DNA of 58,121 bases from Oscillospiraceae bacterium (GCA_021201235.1 JAJQFI010000024.1:330657-388777); one strand, 5' to 3'. Positions 34,374 through 42,905 are shown, numbered from the stretch's first letter. The notes: generated by a model from the letters alone, not told the origin. Made by a program: numbers and translations.

Positions 34374-34419
34374 TAACTTCGCAAGCGAAGTTAGGAAGTT
34401 CGGTTCACACCGAACTTCC
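34374..34419. terminator. Two adjacent perfect palindromes between convergent polA and the HAD gene
   Basis: TAACTTCGC-AA-GCGAAGTTA (34374-34393) and GGAAGTTCGG-TTCACA-CCGAACTTCC (34394-34419), 9- and 10-bp perfect stems. The HAD gene ends inside the second one: its last codons use one arm and its TGA is in the loop. No T-run, so termination may depend on the stems alone. Confidence 0.6.
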
Positions 34420-35076
34420 GCTGTGCAATATCTCACTCGGATTGTTTACAATTTCATCTGCTCCCGCAGACTCAAGTTCTTCCCTCGAGCCGTAGCCGTA
34501 GGTGACGCCGATGCAGGGGATGCCGTTCAGGTGTGCGCCCTTGATGTCGTAATCACGGTCGCCGACCATGACAACTTGGGATTTGTCTTCTATGCCAAGG
34601 CGCTCCATCGACTGTGCTATTACCTGTGCCTTGGTCATCGACTCGTCGCCCAAGGGAATCCCGCAGATATCCTCGAAATACCCGGAAAGCTCGAACTTTT
34701 CGAGTATCTTTTTTGCGTAAACCTCCGGCTTCGAGGTCGCTACGGCTTGGATATACCCGGCTTGGCGGAGCCTTCCCAAAGCCTCCGGCACGCCGTCGTA
34801 GACGCTGTTCTCGAAGATGCCCTTGTCGGCGTAGTAGGTGCGATAGATTTTTATGGCATTGTCAACCTCGCTCTCGTCCATTCCGAGGTAAGCCCCGAAC
34901 GACTCCTGAAGCGGCGGACCCACGAACTTGAGGAGCGCCTTGTCGTCCCAGCCCTCAATTCCGAGCTCATGAAGGCAGTATTTGAACGAGTTGACAATCC
35001 CCCTCGCCGAGTCGGTCAGAGTCCCGTCAAGGTCGTAGAGGATGTATTTTATTTTGGACTTGTCAAGTGTTATCAT
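34405..35076 (-). CDS. HAD-family phosphatase (phosphoglycolate phosphatase-like)
   Basis: 223 residues from MITLDKSKIKYILYDLDGTL. Motif I DLDGTLTDSARG, motif III as the Lys in KPEVYAKKI, motif IV GDRDYDIKGA; helical cap domain of the C1 type (about 30-95). The Gph-like family dephosphorylates small phosphates such as 2-phosphoglycolate or pyrophosphate (PpaX). The start (35076) lies 14 bases inside the toxin gene; GGGGAG is 9 nt upstream. Substrate not determined. Confidence 0.87.
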   Translation of the reverse strand: MITLDKSKIKYILYDLDGTLTDSARGIVNSFKYCLHELGIEGWDDKALLKFVGPPLQESFGAYLGMDESEVDNAIKIYRTYYADKGIFENSVYDGVPEALGRLRQAGYIQAVATSKPEVYAKKILEKFELSGYFEDICGIPLGDESMTKAQVIAQSMERLGIEDKSQVVMVGDRDYDIKGAHLNGIPCIGVTYGYGSREELESAGADEIVNNPSEILHSGSSV

Positions 35077-35410
35077 TCCGGTTTTCTCCCCAATGTATGT
35101 CGATGTCGAGGGTGTCCATGTCACATTTGCCATAGACAACACGAAGAATGGTCACCGTCGCCGCTTCGGTATTTACATGATATATGATGCAATAGTTATC
35201 AACAGAAACAATCCTTATATTCTCATGAACAGGGAATGCGTCATATATCTTATAACGTTCCGGCATGAAGCTAAGACTGTCGACCGTCTTCTGAATTCGG
35301 TTAATCTGCTTGATAGCCGTTGCAGGAGCTAAAAACTCATAGGTGATATACGTTGCGATATTTTTAAGGTCAGCTTTCGCTACCTTTGACGTCGTTACTG
35401 TGTAGTTCAC
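35063..35410 (-). CDS. RelE/ParE-family toxin
   Basis: 115 residues, a ParE/RelE fold: YTVTTSKVAKADLKNIATYI, RIQKTVDSLSFMPERYKIYD, RIVSVDNYCIIYHVN. RelE members cleave mRNA on the ribosome, ParE members poison gyrase; the sequence alone does not decide. GTG start at 35410, overlapping the antitoxin TGA (GTGA), the normal antitoxin-first order. Confidence 0.88.
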   Translation of the reverse strand: MNYTVTTSKVAKADLKNIATYITYEFLAPATAIKQINRIQKTVDSLSFMPERYKIYDAFPVHENIRIVSVDNYCIIYHVNTEAATVTILRVVYGKCDMDTLDIDIHWGENRNDNT

Positions 35411-35715
35411 CAACCAAACTCCTCTCGTATCTCTTCGAATACCTTATCCGCAGGTTCTACTCTCCCCGCCAGCATATCCTGATAACCCTTTTCAATTTCG
35501 GCGTCAAGTTGCTCTTTAGACCATTTTGTCATATCCAAGCTCGGTGGACCGGGTAGTTTGACGTCGAACGGCAGACCTCCGCAGAAAATAATCTGCTTAT
35601 AGAACATGTTGATTGCGGCTGATGAAGACACACCGAGAGAAGAAAGAATCTGCTCCGCTTCCTCTTTTACTTCCGGTTCGATACGAACATATAAATTAGC
35701 TGACTTTCCTGCCAT
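35407..35715 (-). CDS. RelB/DinJ-family antitoxin
   Basis: 102 residues. N-terminal ribbon-helix-helix MAGKSANLYVRIEPEVKEEA ... LGVSSSAAINMFYKQII and a C-terminal acidic toxin-binding arm. It neutralises the downstream toxin and likely represses its own promoter. Confidence 0.9.
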   Translation of the reverse strand: MAGKSANLYVRIEPEVKEEAEQILSSLGVSSSAAINMFYKQIIFCGGLPFDVKLPGPPSLDMTKWSKEQLDAEIEKGYQDMLAGRVEPADKVFEEIREEFGW

Positions 35716-35731
35716 CAGAAATCATCCTTTC

Positions 35732-35776
35732 AGTATTTTATACTCCTATTATACTCTTTCGTCCGCACAATAGCAA
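35732..35776 (-). promoter_or_regulatory. Promoter and candidate operator of the toxin-antitoxin pair
   Basis: TTGCTA (35771-35776), 17-nt spacer, TATAAT (35748-35753) on the minus strand; just downstream AGTAT-AAA-ATACT (35732-35744), a palindrome with a direct AGTATAA copy next to it. The position overlapping the start fits RelB autorepression. Confidence 0.72.
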
Positions 35777-35802
35777 TACAAAAATCAAATTTTACATACT
35801 GT

Positions 35803-36612
35803 TCACAAAACTGTATCTACAACGTTCTGAACATACCTCATCGCCTCCACCAGTTCCTCAAACGTCCCGAAGGAGCTCCGATAGAGCTCGAGCATTATGG
35901 AGCCGGAGAAGCCGGTGTCTTTGAGGGCTTGGATGAAGCGTGGAGTGTTGATTTCGCCCTTGTCGGGGAGGATGCAGGTCGAATTCGCATCATGGTCGGA
36001 ATAGTGGATGTGCTTGATGTTCGGGGAAAGTTCTTTTATGAAGTTATAGGGGTCGTAGCCACGGCGGACGGCTTGCTTGGTGTCGAGGACGAAGCTCACA
36101 TCGTCGCCGAGTGCTTTTTTCATCGCAACGAGCTGTTCAAGAGCGCCCGTTGTGCAACGGTAGACGTTCTCCTGAAGGACGGTCTTGCCGTACTCCTTCG
36201 CGACGCCGTTCAGTCTCCGGTAACCCTCGATGACAACCTCGTCGGGACCCTTGTCCTGATTGCCGTGGAGAATCAGATATTCGGCGCCAAGGATATTCAT
36301 CGCCTCGAAATACCTTCTGTGATAGTCGAGAAAGTCCTGAATCCTGCGCTCATATGGGGTGTAGAGCATGTATGTATCAATGGCGGCGGTGAACGGGTGA
36401 ACCGACTTACAGGTGCAACCGTAGTCGTCCATCATATGCTTCAGCTCTCTGACATACTCCGGCTTCGTTTCGGAGTGGGTGTTTAGGAAAATTTCAACGT
36501 GCCTGACTCCCAGGTCTAAAAGCCGCCTGAGAGTAATCTCCGGGTATTCGGGATAGCCGCACGCCACCGAAACTCCTACTTCTATCTTGTTTTTTGTATC
36601 AGTAATCGGCAT
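35803..36612 (-). CDS. Sugar phosphate isomerase/epimerase-like TIM-barrel protein
   Basis: 269 residues, xylose-isomerase-like (AP endonuclease 2) TIM barrel. Candidate metal ligands: Glu in HVEIFLN, His in YLILHGNQ, Glu in VLQENVY, Asp in FVLDTKQA, His in HIHYSDHD, Glu in IMLELYRS. Such proteins isomerise or epimerise sugars, inositols or related compounds; the substrate is open. The ATG at 36612 follows GGAGGG by 6 nt. Confidence 0.82.
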   Translation of the reverse strand: MPITDTKNKIEVGVSVACGYPEYPEITLRRLLDLGVRHVEIFLNTHSETKPEYVRELKHMMDDYGCTCKSVHPFTAAIDTYMLYTPYERRIQDFLDYHRRYFEAMNILGAEYLILHGNQDKGPDEVVIEGYRRLNGVAKEYGKTVLQENVYRCTTGALEQLVAMKKALGDDVSFVLDTKQAVRRGYDPYNFIKELSPNIKHIHYSDHDANSTCILPDKGEINTPRFIQALKDTGFSGSIMLELYRSSFGTFEELVEAMRYVQNVVDTVL

Positions 36613-36635
36613 TACTATCCCTCCATATAAATTAA

Positions 36636-36660
36636 GCGGTGCAAGAGTTTCCTGCACCGC
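36636..36660 (-). terminator. Terminator-like hairpin between secF and the isomerase-like gene
   Basis: GCGGTGCA/TGCACCGC, 8 bp, 9-nt loop (36636-36643 and 36653-36660), followed by TTAATTTAT; weak T-run. Confidence 0.55.
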
Positions 36661-36681
36661 ATTTTGTGCCGGAAAACCGGC

Positions 36682-37674
36682 TTATTTCTTTTTCTTCGAA
36701 GACTTTTTTTTCGGAGCGGCTGTATTGGAGCCTTCCGCCAGAGCCTTCTCGGCGTTCTTACGGTCGATGTGACCCTGCCATGTGGCCCAGAGCGTCGGGG
36801 CTATGCAGTTCGAGGAATATACGCCCGAAAGAAGTCCGACGAGGAGTGGGAAGGCAAAGCTTACGATAGAATCGACGTTCGCAACGAGCGCAACGAAGCA
36901 GATTGAAGCGACTGCGATAACGGTCGTGACGGTGGTGTGAACCGAACGTCCGAACGACTGGCTGACACTCATGTTTACGAGCTCATCAAGAGACTTTTCG
37001 GTTCCGTAGAGGTTTCTGTTCTCACGGATTCTGTCGTAGATGATTATTGTCGCATTTACGGAATAGCCGAGGATTGTCAATAGAACGGCTATGAAGTTCG
37101 AGTCGATATCGAATCTCAGAATTGTTATGCAAGCGAATACGAAGAACATATCGTGTGCGAGCGCTACAACAGCGCAGATACCTGCGACCCAGCCGCCGAT
37201 TTTTCTGAACCGGAAGCCGATGTAGATGATCATTACAATCATCGAGACGAGAACCGCAACCATGCACTTTCCGAAGAAACCGCTACCGGTTGAAGGATTT
37301 ACGTCCTGAGAGCTGTAGAGCGTCAGTGAGCTCGAAGCATATGTCTCTTCGAGAGCGTCGGTTAATTCCGACTGAATCTCGGTGTCCATACCGGTGGAAT
37401 CGGCGAACGAAAGGGAGATTGTCTCGCTTCCGTCGGAGACGCTTTCACCGTAGGAAATCTCGCAGGAAAGACCGGTTATGTCCTGAGCTGTGGACGCGAT
37501 TGCATTTCCGTCAACCTCTCCCGTGTAGGAATAAGTAATGATGGTGCCGCCCTTGAACTCGATTGCGACGTTTACGCCGAGGATAACGGCAAGAAGCAGG
37601 GTTATAACGATAACCGCTACAGAGAAGATATAGAAATACTTTTTCTTCCCGACTACATCAAAGGTTTTCGTCAT
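36682..37674 (-). CDS. secF: Protein translocase subunit SecF
   Basis: 330 residues, six predicted membrane helices, large periplasmic-side loop after helix 1 (IEFKGGTIITYSYTGEVDGN). Conserved YSVNATIIIYDRIREN and helix 5-6 region. SecDF uses the ion gradient to complete export. It starts inside the end of secD (ATG at 37674, GGAGG 8 nt upstream). The C-terminus is a lysine-rich tail. Confidence 0.95.
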   Translation of the reverse strand: MTKTFDVVGKKKYFYIFSVAVIVITLLLAVILGVNVAIEFKGGTIITYSYTGEVDGNAIASTAQDITGLSCEISYGESVSDGSETISLSFADSTGMDTEIQSELTDALEETYASSSLTLYSSQDVNPSTGSGFFGKCMVAVLVSMIVMIIYIGFRFRKIGGWVAGICAVVALAHDMFFVFACITILRFDIDSNFIAVLLTILGYSVNATIIIYDRIRENRNLYGTEKSLDELVNMSVSQSFGRSVHTTVTTVIAVASICFVALVANVDSIVSFAFPLLVGLLSGVYSSNCIAPTLWATWQGHIDRKNAEKALAEGSNTAAPKKKSSKKKK

Positions 37675-39076
37675 TCTTAACACCTCCGTACAGTACAGGA
37701 TTTCTTAATTTCTTGAATCTTGAGAGCGAGCCGAGCATCAGTCTCGAGCAGAGAACTTCGAATATGAAGTTCATTATAACGCCGACCAGAAGAGTGTAAC
37801 CGAAGGAGTAGATTGTGCCCTCGATTGTGGTCGGGAACATGAAGTAGATGGGCTTCATGATTGTTGCGATGATGCTGTCGGAAGGACCGAACGCACCCAT
37901 AAGAATCAGCGCAACGAACACGATGGTGATGTTGCCGTCGAAGATTGCTCTCCATGCCTTCTGATAGCCGTGGTCAAGCGCCGTGTCGAGGGTCTTGCCC
38001 TGACGAAGCTCTTCCTTGACACGCTCGAACGTTACGACGTTTGCGTCAACACCGATACCGACCGCCAGGATGATACCGGCAATACCGGGAATCGTAAGTG
38101 TGACGCCCGAGATGTTTCCGAAGAAGCCGGTGATGCAGGCGACCGTTCCGACAACCTGTCCGAACAGAGCGATTGAAGCTACAACGCCCGGGAGCTTATA
38201 GGAAGCTATCATGTATATGCAGATGATGATGAACGCAACCACGCCCGCAATGAGCATGGTGTTCTTTGCGCCTTCGCCCATCGAAGCGGAAATCGAACGG
38301 AAGTTGGATGCTTCAAGAGCAAACGGCAGAGAACCTGCGCTGATTTTCTCGGCAAGGTCGCTGGCTTCATCATAGGTGAAGTTGCCGGTAATCTGGCACT
38401 GTCCGTCGGTGATGGCGGAGCTTACTGTCGGGTAAGAGATGCAGGTGTTGTCCATCCAGATGGAGATTATGCCCTCTTCCTCGGCAAGTCTTGTAGTTGC
38501 TTCTGCAAATGCTTCGGTTCCCTCTTCGTTGAGTACCAGAGAAACTCCGTACTCATAGGTTCCGTCGCTGTCTTCCCAGAAAACAGCCGTTGCCGATGTT
38601 ACCATGTCACCGGTTAAAATGATGGTGTCGGCTGTGGTTCCCGAAGGATTGCCATAGTCGTCAGTTTCGTAGCCCTCACGGAAGGTGAGCTCGGCAGTTT
38701 CACCGAGTTCCTGAACTGCCTCCTCAGGGTCGAAATCTTCTTCGTCCGATTGCCACGGGAATCTTACAATAATGTCACTGTTTGAGTAGTCGACATAAAC
38801 CTCATAGTCGGTAATACCGAGGTTTACAAGTCTCAGCTCCAGAGCGGTCTTTGCCGCATCGAGCTCGTCCTGGGTAGCGTCAACGTCTTCAGCAGGTGAG
38901 AATGTTACTTCAACACCGCCGCTGATATCAATTCCCCAGCGGATATCACTTACAGACTTTATGATAGTCGTAGTGATGTCGCCATAGTAGGTGCTGATAC
39001 CGAAGATGTTAAGCAGCGTGAAAACCACCAACAGCGCAACAACAATAAAGAATACAGGCTTTTTTATGTGCCGCAC
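37658..39076 (-). CDS. secD: Protein translocase subunit SecD
   Basis: 472 residues. Membrane helix 1, P1 head (GIDISGGVEVTFSP, and LELRLVNLGITDYEV), then helices 2-6 with PGIAGIILAVGIGVDANVVT. Partner of SecF. GTG start with AAGGAGG 8 nt upstream. Transcribed from a strong promoter at 39186. Confidence 0.96.
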   Translation of the reverse strand: MRHIKKPVFFIVVALLVVFTLLNIFGISTYYGDITTTIIKSVSDIRWGIDISGGVEVTFSPAEDVDATQDELDAAKTALELRLVNLGITDYEVYVDYSNSDIIVRFPWQSDEEDFDPEEAVQELGETAELTFREGYETDDYGNPSGTTADTIILTGDMVTSATAVFWEDSDGTYEYGVSLVLNEEGTEAFAEATTRLAEEEGIISIWMDNTCISYPTVSSAITDGQCQITGNFTYDEASDLAEKISAGSLPFALEASNFRSISASMGEGAKNTMLIAGVVAFIIICIYMIASYKLPGVVASIALFGQVVGTVACITGFFGNISGVTLTIPGIAGIILAVGIGVDANVVTFERVKEELRQGKTLDTALDHGYQKAWRAIFDGNITIVFVALILMGAFGPSDSIIATIMKPIYFMFPTTIEGTIYSFGYTLLVGVIMNFIFEVLCSRLMLGSLSRFKKLRNPVLYGGVKNDENL

Positions 39077-39185
39077 TTCTGTTGCCTCCTTAGAATAATC
39101 TGTTAGTCAATGCTGTACTGATTATCCAGAATCTAAGGCGGACAGCCAGACGGCATAATGGCACCTTACGGTGCGATACTTTATT

Positions 39186-39214
39186 AGTATAGCCAAAACC
39201 CGACCAAAAGTCAA
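39186..39214 (-). promoter_or_regulatory. Sigma-A promoter of secDF
   Basis: TTGACT (39209-39214), 17-nt spacer, TATACT (39186-39191) on the minus strand. The ~100-nt leader has a GCACC/GGTGC hairpin. Confidence 0.82.
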
Positions 39215-39358
39215 TAGGTAGGGGGCAAATTTTCACTTGTGGGTGCACAGCTCCTCCGCAATCAACTGCCCATCAACGAAAATTGCCAAAAAAACAGCGG
39301 TTTTAAAGACCTTTCATTCAGAAATCAGCCTTTCTGTCAACTATCCGTCAACAAAACG

Positions 39359-40822
39359 TCATGCCCAATATGGTATATATTTTCGCGACTTTGCAGCTGA
39401 GGTCGGGTCTGTAAGTTTAATCAGCCCCATCTCCATCGTTTCTTTTATAATTCTCGACATGATTGCCTTGTTTTTCTCTTCAATTCCAAAACGTTCTCTC
39501 AACACGGAATTCGTAACTTCTATTTCATTTACATAGTAGTAGCATGTGGCAAGATAGCATGTCCGAACCCGGTTTTCCTTCTTCCAGTCCCTGAGTCTCG
39601 GATACCAATACAGTTTCACCCGGGTAAAACCTGTGCTTGTCTCAACCCTTGGCGCAGGAATTTTCAAGTCGCCCATGCTTTCCTCGATGCGGTCAAATCC
39701 ACTTCCACGTTTCTCGCAAATTCTTGCTATCCGAAGAAACGAAGCCATTGATTCATTTCTCGCATGTGGAGCTGTATCAATAATCCGATTCACATCAACC
39801 AGCATTCCGCCGGGATTAGATGCCTCAATTCTTGTTTCAAAAATTTCCATCATCGGACCAGCTCCATGTATATCCAGCTGTTGGTGAATAATCAGGTTGC
39901 TGACCATCTCACGAATAGCTTTCTCCGGGAACATCCTATGTTCGATTCTGGAACCAGTCTCAATTTCTTCGCTTTGCGGAACAAGAGTATTGATGTAATC
40001 ACAGATATCATCGAATTCAACTGCGTATCCTTTGGTAAAAACTTTTTCACGGAGTGCAGTTATCCTGCCATTTCCTTTGTACTGAATAACCCGAATTGCT
40101 TTTCTCTTCAAACTTCTGAAATCATTCAGGTTCTTTGCCAGAAGCAATGCACCCATATTTGTAATTTCATAGTTACCGTTATCCATCTCTGTTATAAATC
40201 CCTCGTCAAGCATCTTGTGAATCATAGCAGATCGATTTGTCGGCAAAGGCAGTTTCAATAACGTATAGTAGGCAGCACAATCAAGAAGTGCAGTCACTTC
40301 CTCCTCCGTAATGTTGGATGCTGCTGTACGAAGCTCATACGGTGTATTCTCAAATGATTTCCAGAGCTCACGTTCCTTTTCGGGAAATTCCTTCAGCTTT
40401 TTCTTGTAAGATCCTATCCGAATAAACTCCGTACCGCCAAAGCTAACCGGGCTTACAGTTGCCCTTGATATTTCAAGCACAACCACTTTTTTGCCATCAA
40501 TCATGACTTCCGTAAAAATGAAATCCACTTTGGGCTCCGTCAGCCCAGCCAACCAATTCTCGAGTTCCTGATTGCCTTTCTTAGCCTTTGCCGGAGAAAA
40601 ACTGGTACCAACTATTTCATGGGTAGCATCGTCAATACCCCACAGAAGATATGCCCTGGATTTTCCATTCAATGTAGCGGAATTGCTTAGCGCTGATATA
40701 TACTCCCCAATCATTTGCGGATTGTCGTTATCACACTTGAATTCAACCCATTCTGCCTCTGCAGATAGCTTTCTCAATCTTTCTATAAGTCTCTTGTAGT
40801 AATCCTCGGGTGCTCGTACCAT
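39359..40822 (-). CDS. AlbA_2 (Schlafen-like) / HATPase_c_4-type ATP-binding protein
   Basis: 487 residues. N-terminal AlbA_2 domain (about 10-130, AEWVEFKCDNDNPQMIGEYI, SALSNSATLNGKSRAYLLWG, GIDDATHEIVGT). Middle ATPase-like region (about 290-400) with AIREMVSNLIIHQQLDI, RIEASNPGGM and RICEKRGSGFDRI. C-terminal winged-helix region. Such proteins are found near mobile elements and defence genes and are annotated as transcriptional regulators, but the role is mostly unknown. It has a more A/T-rich codon style than neighbours, suggesting acquisition. Monocistronic with its own promoter. Confidence 0.85.
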   Translation of the reverse strand: MVRAPEDYYKRLIERLRKLSAEAEWVEFKCDNDNPQMIGEYISALSNSATLNGKSRAYLLWGIDDATHEIVGTSFSPAKAKKGNQELENWLAGLTEPKVDFIFTEVMIDGKKVVVLEISRATVSPVSFGGTEFIRIGSYKKKLKEFPEKERELWKSFENTPYELRTAASNITEEEVTALLDCAAYYTLLKLPLPTNRSAMIHKMLDEGFITEMDNGNYEITNMGALLLAKNLNDFRSLKRKAIRVIQYKGNGRITALREKVFTKGYAVEFDDICDYINTLVPQSEEIETGSRIEHRMFPEKAIREMVSNLIIHQQLDIHGAGPMMEIFETRIEASNPGGMLVDVNRIIDTAPHARNESMASFLRIARICEKRGSGFDRIEESMGDLKIPAPRVETSTGFTRVKLYWYPRLRDWKKENRVRTCYLATCYYYVNEIEVTNSVLRERFGIEEKNKAIMSRIIKETMEMGLIKLTDPTSAAKSRKYIPYWA

Positions 40823-40882
40823 AAATCCTTCTCCCTTCTCTGCAAATACCGATTTATTATTTTTCTACCCGCTTTAACTAGT

Positions 40883-40911
40883 ATTATACCAAATCCCAAT
40901 GCACATTTCAA
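40883..40911 (-). promoter_or_regulatory. Sigma-A promoter of the AlbA_2 gene
   Basis: TTGAAA (40906-40911), 17-nt spacer, TATAAT (40883-40888) on the minus strand. Confidence 0.75.
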
Positions 40912-40996
40912 TCTCCCATCACAAAATTCCGCCGCAGTATCTTCTCAGATAAAGATTAATCTTTCATTAATTTTTGCGCCAACATCCCGAGATATG

Positions 40997-41026
40997 TTGA
41001 CAAGTTACCCCGATAAATGCTATAAT
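40997..41026 (+). promoter_or_regulatory. Sigma-A promoter of the membrane protein/NADAR unit
   Basis: TTGACA (40997-41002), 18-nt spacer, TATAAT (41021-41026). Leader of about 25 nt; AAGGGGGA upstream of the ATG. Confidence 0.85.
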
Positions 41027-41058
41027 TGATACATTATTAATTGTAAGGGGGACTTTTT

Positions 41059-41892
41059 ATGAGTTCTATAACACAAAACTACAAAGCGGCTTTCGAGATT
41101 CTGAAAAAGAAGCCGATTCTCCTCTGGGGACTTTCGCTTCTTTCAAACTTCATTATCATCATCGTTTCGCTCTTTGGCGGAGTTGCAATCATCTCCGTTC
41201 CCGTCGCGCTTGTCCTTCAGGCAAGCCTTGCGGTGCTCTACTTAAAGGGCGTAAGAGGTGAGGGAGTCGAGACCAAGAACATCTTCTCCGGCTTCACAAG
41301 CGCAAAGCAGGCGGTTCACGTCGCCGGCGGCATGCTCTGGATGGAGCTCTGGATTCTTCTCTGGGGTCTTATCCCGATTGTTGGTTGCGTCTTTGCGGTC
41401 ATCAAGACCTATGAATACGCCTTCACTCCCTACATTCTCATCACCCGCCCCGAGGTCGAGGCTATGGAGGCTCTCAAGGAGTCGAAGAGAATGACCAAGG
41501 GCTTGAAGGGCAAGATGTTCGGCGCAGAGGCTCTTATTATCGTAGCAGTCATGATTTGTGCGATAATCCTCGGCATCTTCTCCGCAATCCCCTTCATCGG
41601 CGGCTTGTTCAGCCTCGTTCTTCTCGTACTTATCGTTGCGGTTGCGGCTTTCTGCCCGATTTTCCTCGGTCTTGTAAAGGCTAAGTTCTATGAGGATGCA
41701 GTCAACCCGCCGGTTGCACAGCCTGCTCCCGCACCCGTTCAGCCTCAGCCCAACTTCGACCCCTACACCGGTCAGCCGCTGAACCCCTCGGCACAGGCAA
41801 ACGTTCAGCCGAACGTCGAGCCGATTCCCCCTACCCAGCCGGCACCCACATCAGCTCCTACAGAGGAAGCTCCGACTGATGCAGAAAATTGA
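41059..41892 (+). CDS. Integral membrane protein with Pro/Gln-rich tail
   Basis: 277 residues: about four to six hydrophobic segments in residues 20-215 (LLWGLSLLSNFIIIIVSLFG, LWILLWGLIPIVGCVFAVIK, IIVAVMICAIILGIFSAIPF, FSLVLLVLIVAVAAFC) with the ALKESKRMTKGLKGKMFG cytosolic loop, and a tail of 60 residues rich in Pro, Gln and Ala. The arrangement resembles the DUF975/glycerophosphodiester phosphodiesterase membrane-domain group, but I cannot name it securely. It overlaps the NADAR gene by 14 bases, so the two are translationally linked. Confidence 0.8.
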   Translation: MSSITQNYKAAFEILKKKPILLWGLSLLSNFIIIIVSLFGGVAIISVPVALVLQASLAVLYLKGVRGEGVETKNIFSGFTSAKQAVHVAGGMLWMELWILLWGLIPIVGCVFAVIKTYEYAFTPYILITRPEVEAMEALKESKRMTKGLKGKMFGAEALIIVAVMICAIILGIFSAIPFIGGLFSLVLLVLIVAVAAFCPIFLGLVKAKFYEDAVNPPVAQPAPAPVQPQPNFDPYTGQPLNPSAQANVQPNVEPIPPTQPAPTSAPTEEAPTDAEN

Positions 41893-42391
41893 TTTGAACC
41901 CCTCCGCCTACCGCGACCCTTGGTTGGCGGAGGGGATACTGCTTGACCGGGCTATCGGGTTCTTCCCGAGGGAGTTTTATTGCCTTGACAACTACAGCGC
42001 CAACAAGATTGAGTACGACGGCTTCGTCTACGGGACGGTCGAGGAGGCTTATCAGGCGAGCGCATTCAGGGGCGTTGCCGAGGATGTTGTCGAGCAGATT
42101 CGCAATGCCGGGTCACCCTATGAAGCGAAGCAGATTTTCCTCGCCAACAAAGACCGCAAGCGCCCCGACTGGGATTCGGAAAAGGTCGTCGTGATGGAGG
42201 AACTTCTCCGCGAAAAAGTCCGCCAGCATCCGTATGTCAAAGAGATGCTTCTCAAGACCAAGGATTACACTATCGTCGAGGATTCCCCAAAGGATTCATA
42301 TTGGGACTGGGGACCGGACCGCGACGGTGAGAACAACATGGGCAAGCTGTGGATGAAAATCCGCGACGAACTTCTCGAAGAAAACTCATAA
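41879..42391 (+). CDS. NADAR family protein (YbiA-like N-glycosidase fold)
   Basis: 170 residues. Family landmarks: NYSANKIEYDGFVYGTVEEA with the AYQASAF helix, a W-x-x-x-K block DWDSEKVVVMEELLREKV, and the C-terminal VEDSPKDSYWDWGPDRDGEN and MGKLWMKIRDELL. NADAR proteins hydrolyse N-glycosidic or ADP-ribose-type linkages; YbiA acts on riboflavin intermediates, and other members reverse guanine ADP-ribosylation. The substrate here is unknown. The ribosome site AGAGGAAG lies inside the preceding gene; a plus-strand terminator follows. Confidence 0.87.
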   Translation: MQKIDLNPSAYRDPWLAEGILLDRAIGFFPREFYCLDNYSANKIEYDGFVYGTVEEAYQASAFRGVAEDVVEQIRNAGSPYEAKQIFLANKDRKRPDWDSEKVVVMEELLREKVRQHPYVKEMLLKTKDYTIVEDSPKDSYWDWGPDRDGENNMGKLWMKIRDELLEENS

Positions 42392-42402
42392 GCCAAATAT
42401 GT

Positions 42403-42433
42403 AAAGCCGAGTTTGAAAGAACCCGGCTTTTTT
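42403..42433 (+). terminator. Terminator of the membrane protein/NADAR unit
   Basis: AAAGCCG ... CGGCTTT with a T-run (42403-42409, 42424-42430, Ts to 42433). It lies between two convergent genes. Confidence 0.85.
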
Positions 42434-42437
42434 GTGC

Positions 42438-42884
42438 CTACAATACCCTCGTACAGATGAAGTATATCACCCCATAGATCACCCCGGCGGCGGTGCCGTA
42501 GAGGATGACGGGACCTGCGATGGCGAAAATCTTCGTGCCGACGCCCAGGACCCAGCCCTCGGTTTTGAATTCGATTGCGGGCGAAGCGACTGCGTTCGCA
42601 AACCCCGTTATTGGGACGAGGGTGCCGGCTCCGCCGTGCTTCGCGACCTTGGGATAGAGCCCGAAGCCGGTGAGGATTACCGAGCAGAGCACCAGGGATA
42701 TCGAGGTGAACGCCGCAGTCTCGTCCTCGGACATGCCGAAATAGCGATACAAATCGCTTATCCCCTGCCCCACGAGGCAGATGAAGCCGCCGATCAGAAA
42801 CGCCTTCGGCACGTTAAACCAAGCCTTCGACGGCTCCTCGGCGTCCTTCGCAAGCTCCGAATATTGTTTATTGGATAGGTTCAT
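42438..42884 (-). CDS. spoVAC: Stage V sporulation protein AC-like (SpoVAC)
   Basis: 148 residues, three to four membrane helices: AFLIGGFICLVGQGISDLYR, SISLVLCSVILTGFGLYPKV, the conserved HGGAGTLVPITGFANAVASPAIEF in two overlapping pieces, and FAIAGPVILYGTAAGVIYG. SpoVA proteins form the inner-membrane channel that moves Ca-dipicolinate into and out of the forespore. Here no spoVAD or spoVAE is adjacent. The ATG at 42884 follows AAAGGAG; much longer readings upstream are not supported. A sigma-G-like promoter precedes it. Confidence 0.9.
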   Translation of the reverse strand: MNLSNKQYSELAKDAEEPSKAWFNVPKAFLIGGFICLVGQGISDLYRYFGMSEDETAAFTSISLVLCSVILTGFGLYPKVAKHGGAGTLVPITGFANAVASPAIEFKTEGWVLGVGTKIFAIAGPVILYGTAAGVIYGVIYFICTRVL

Positions 42885-42905
42885 TCTCAAAACTCCTTTT
42901 GGGAG

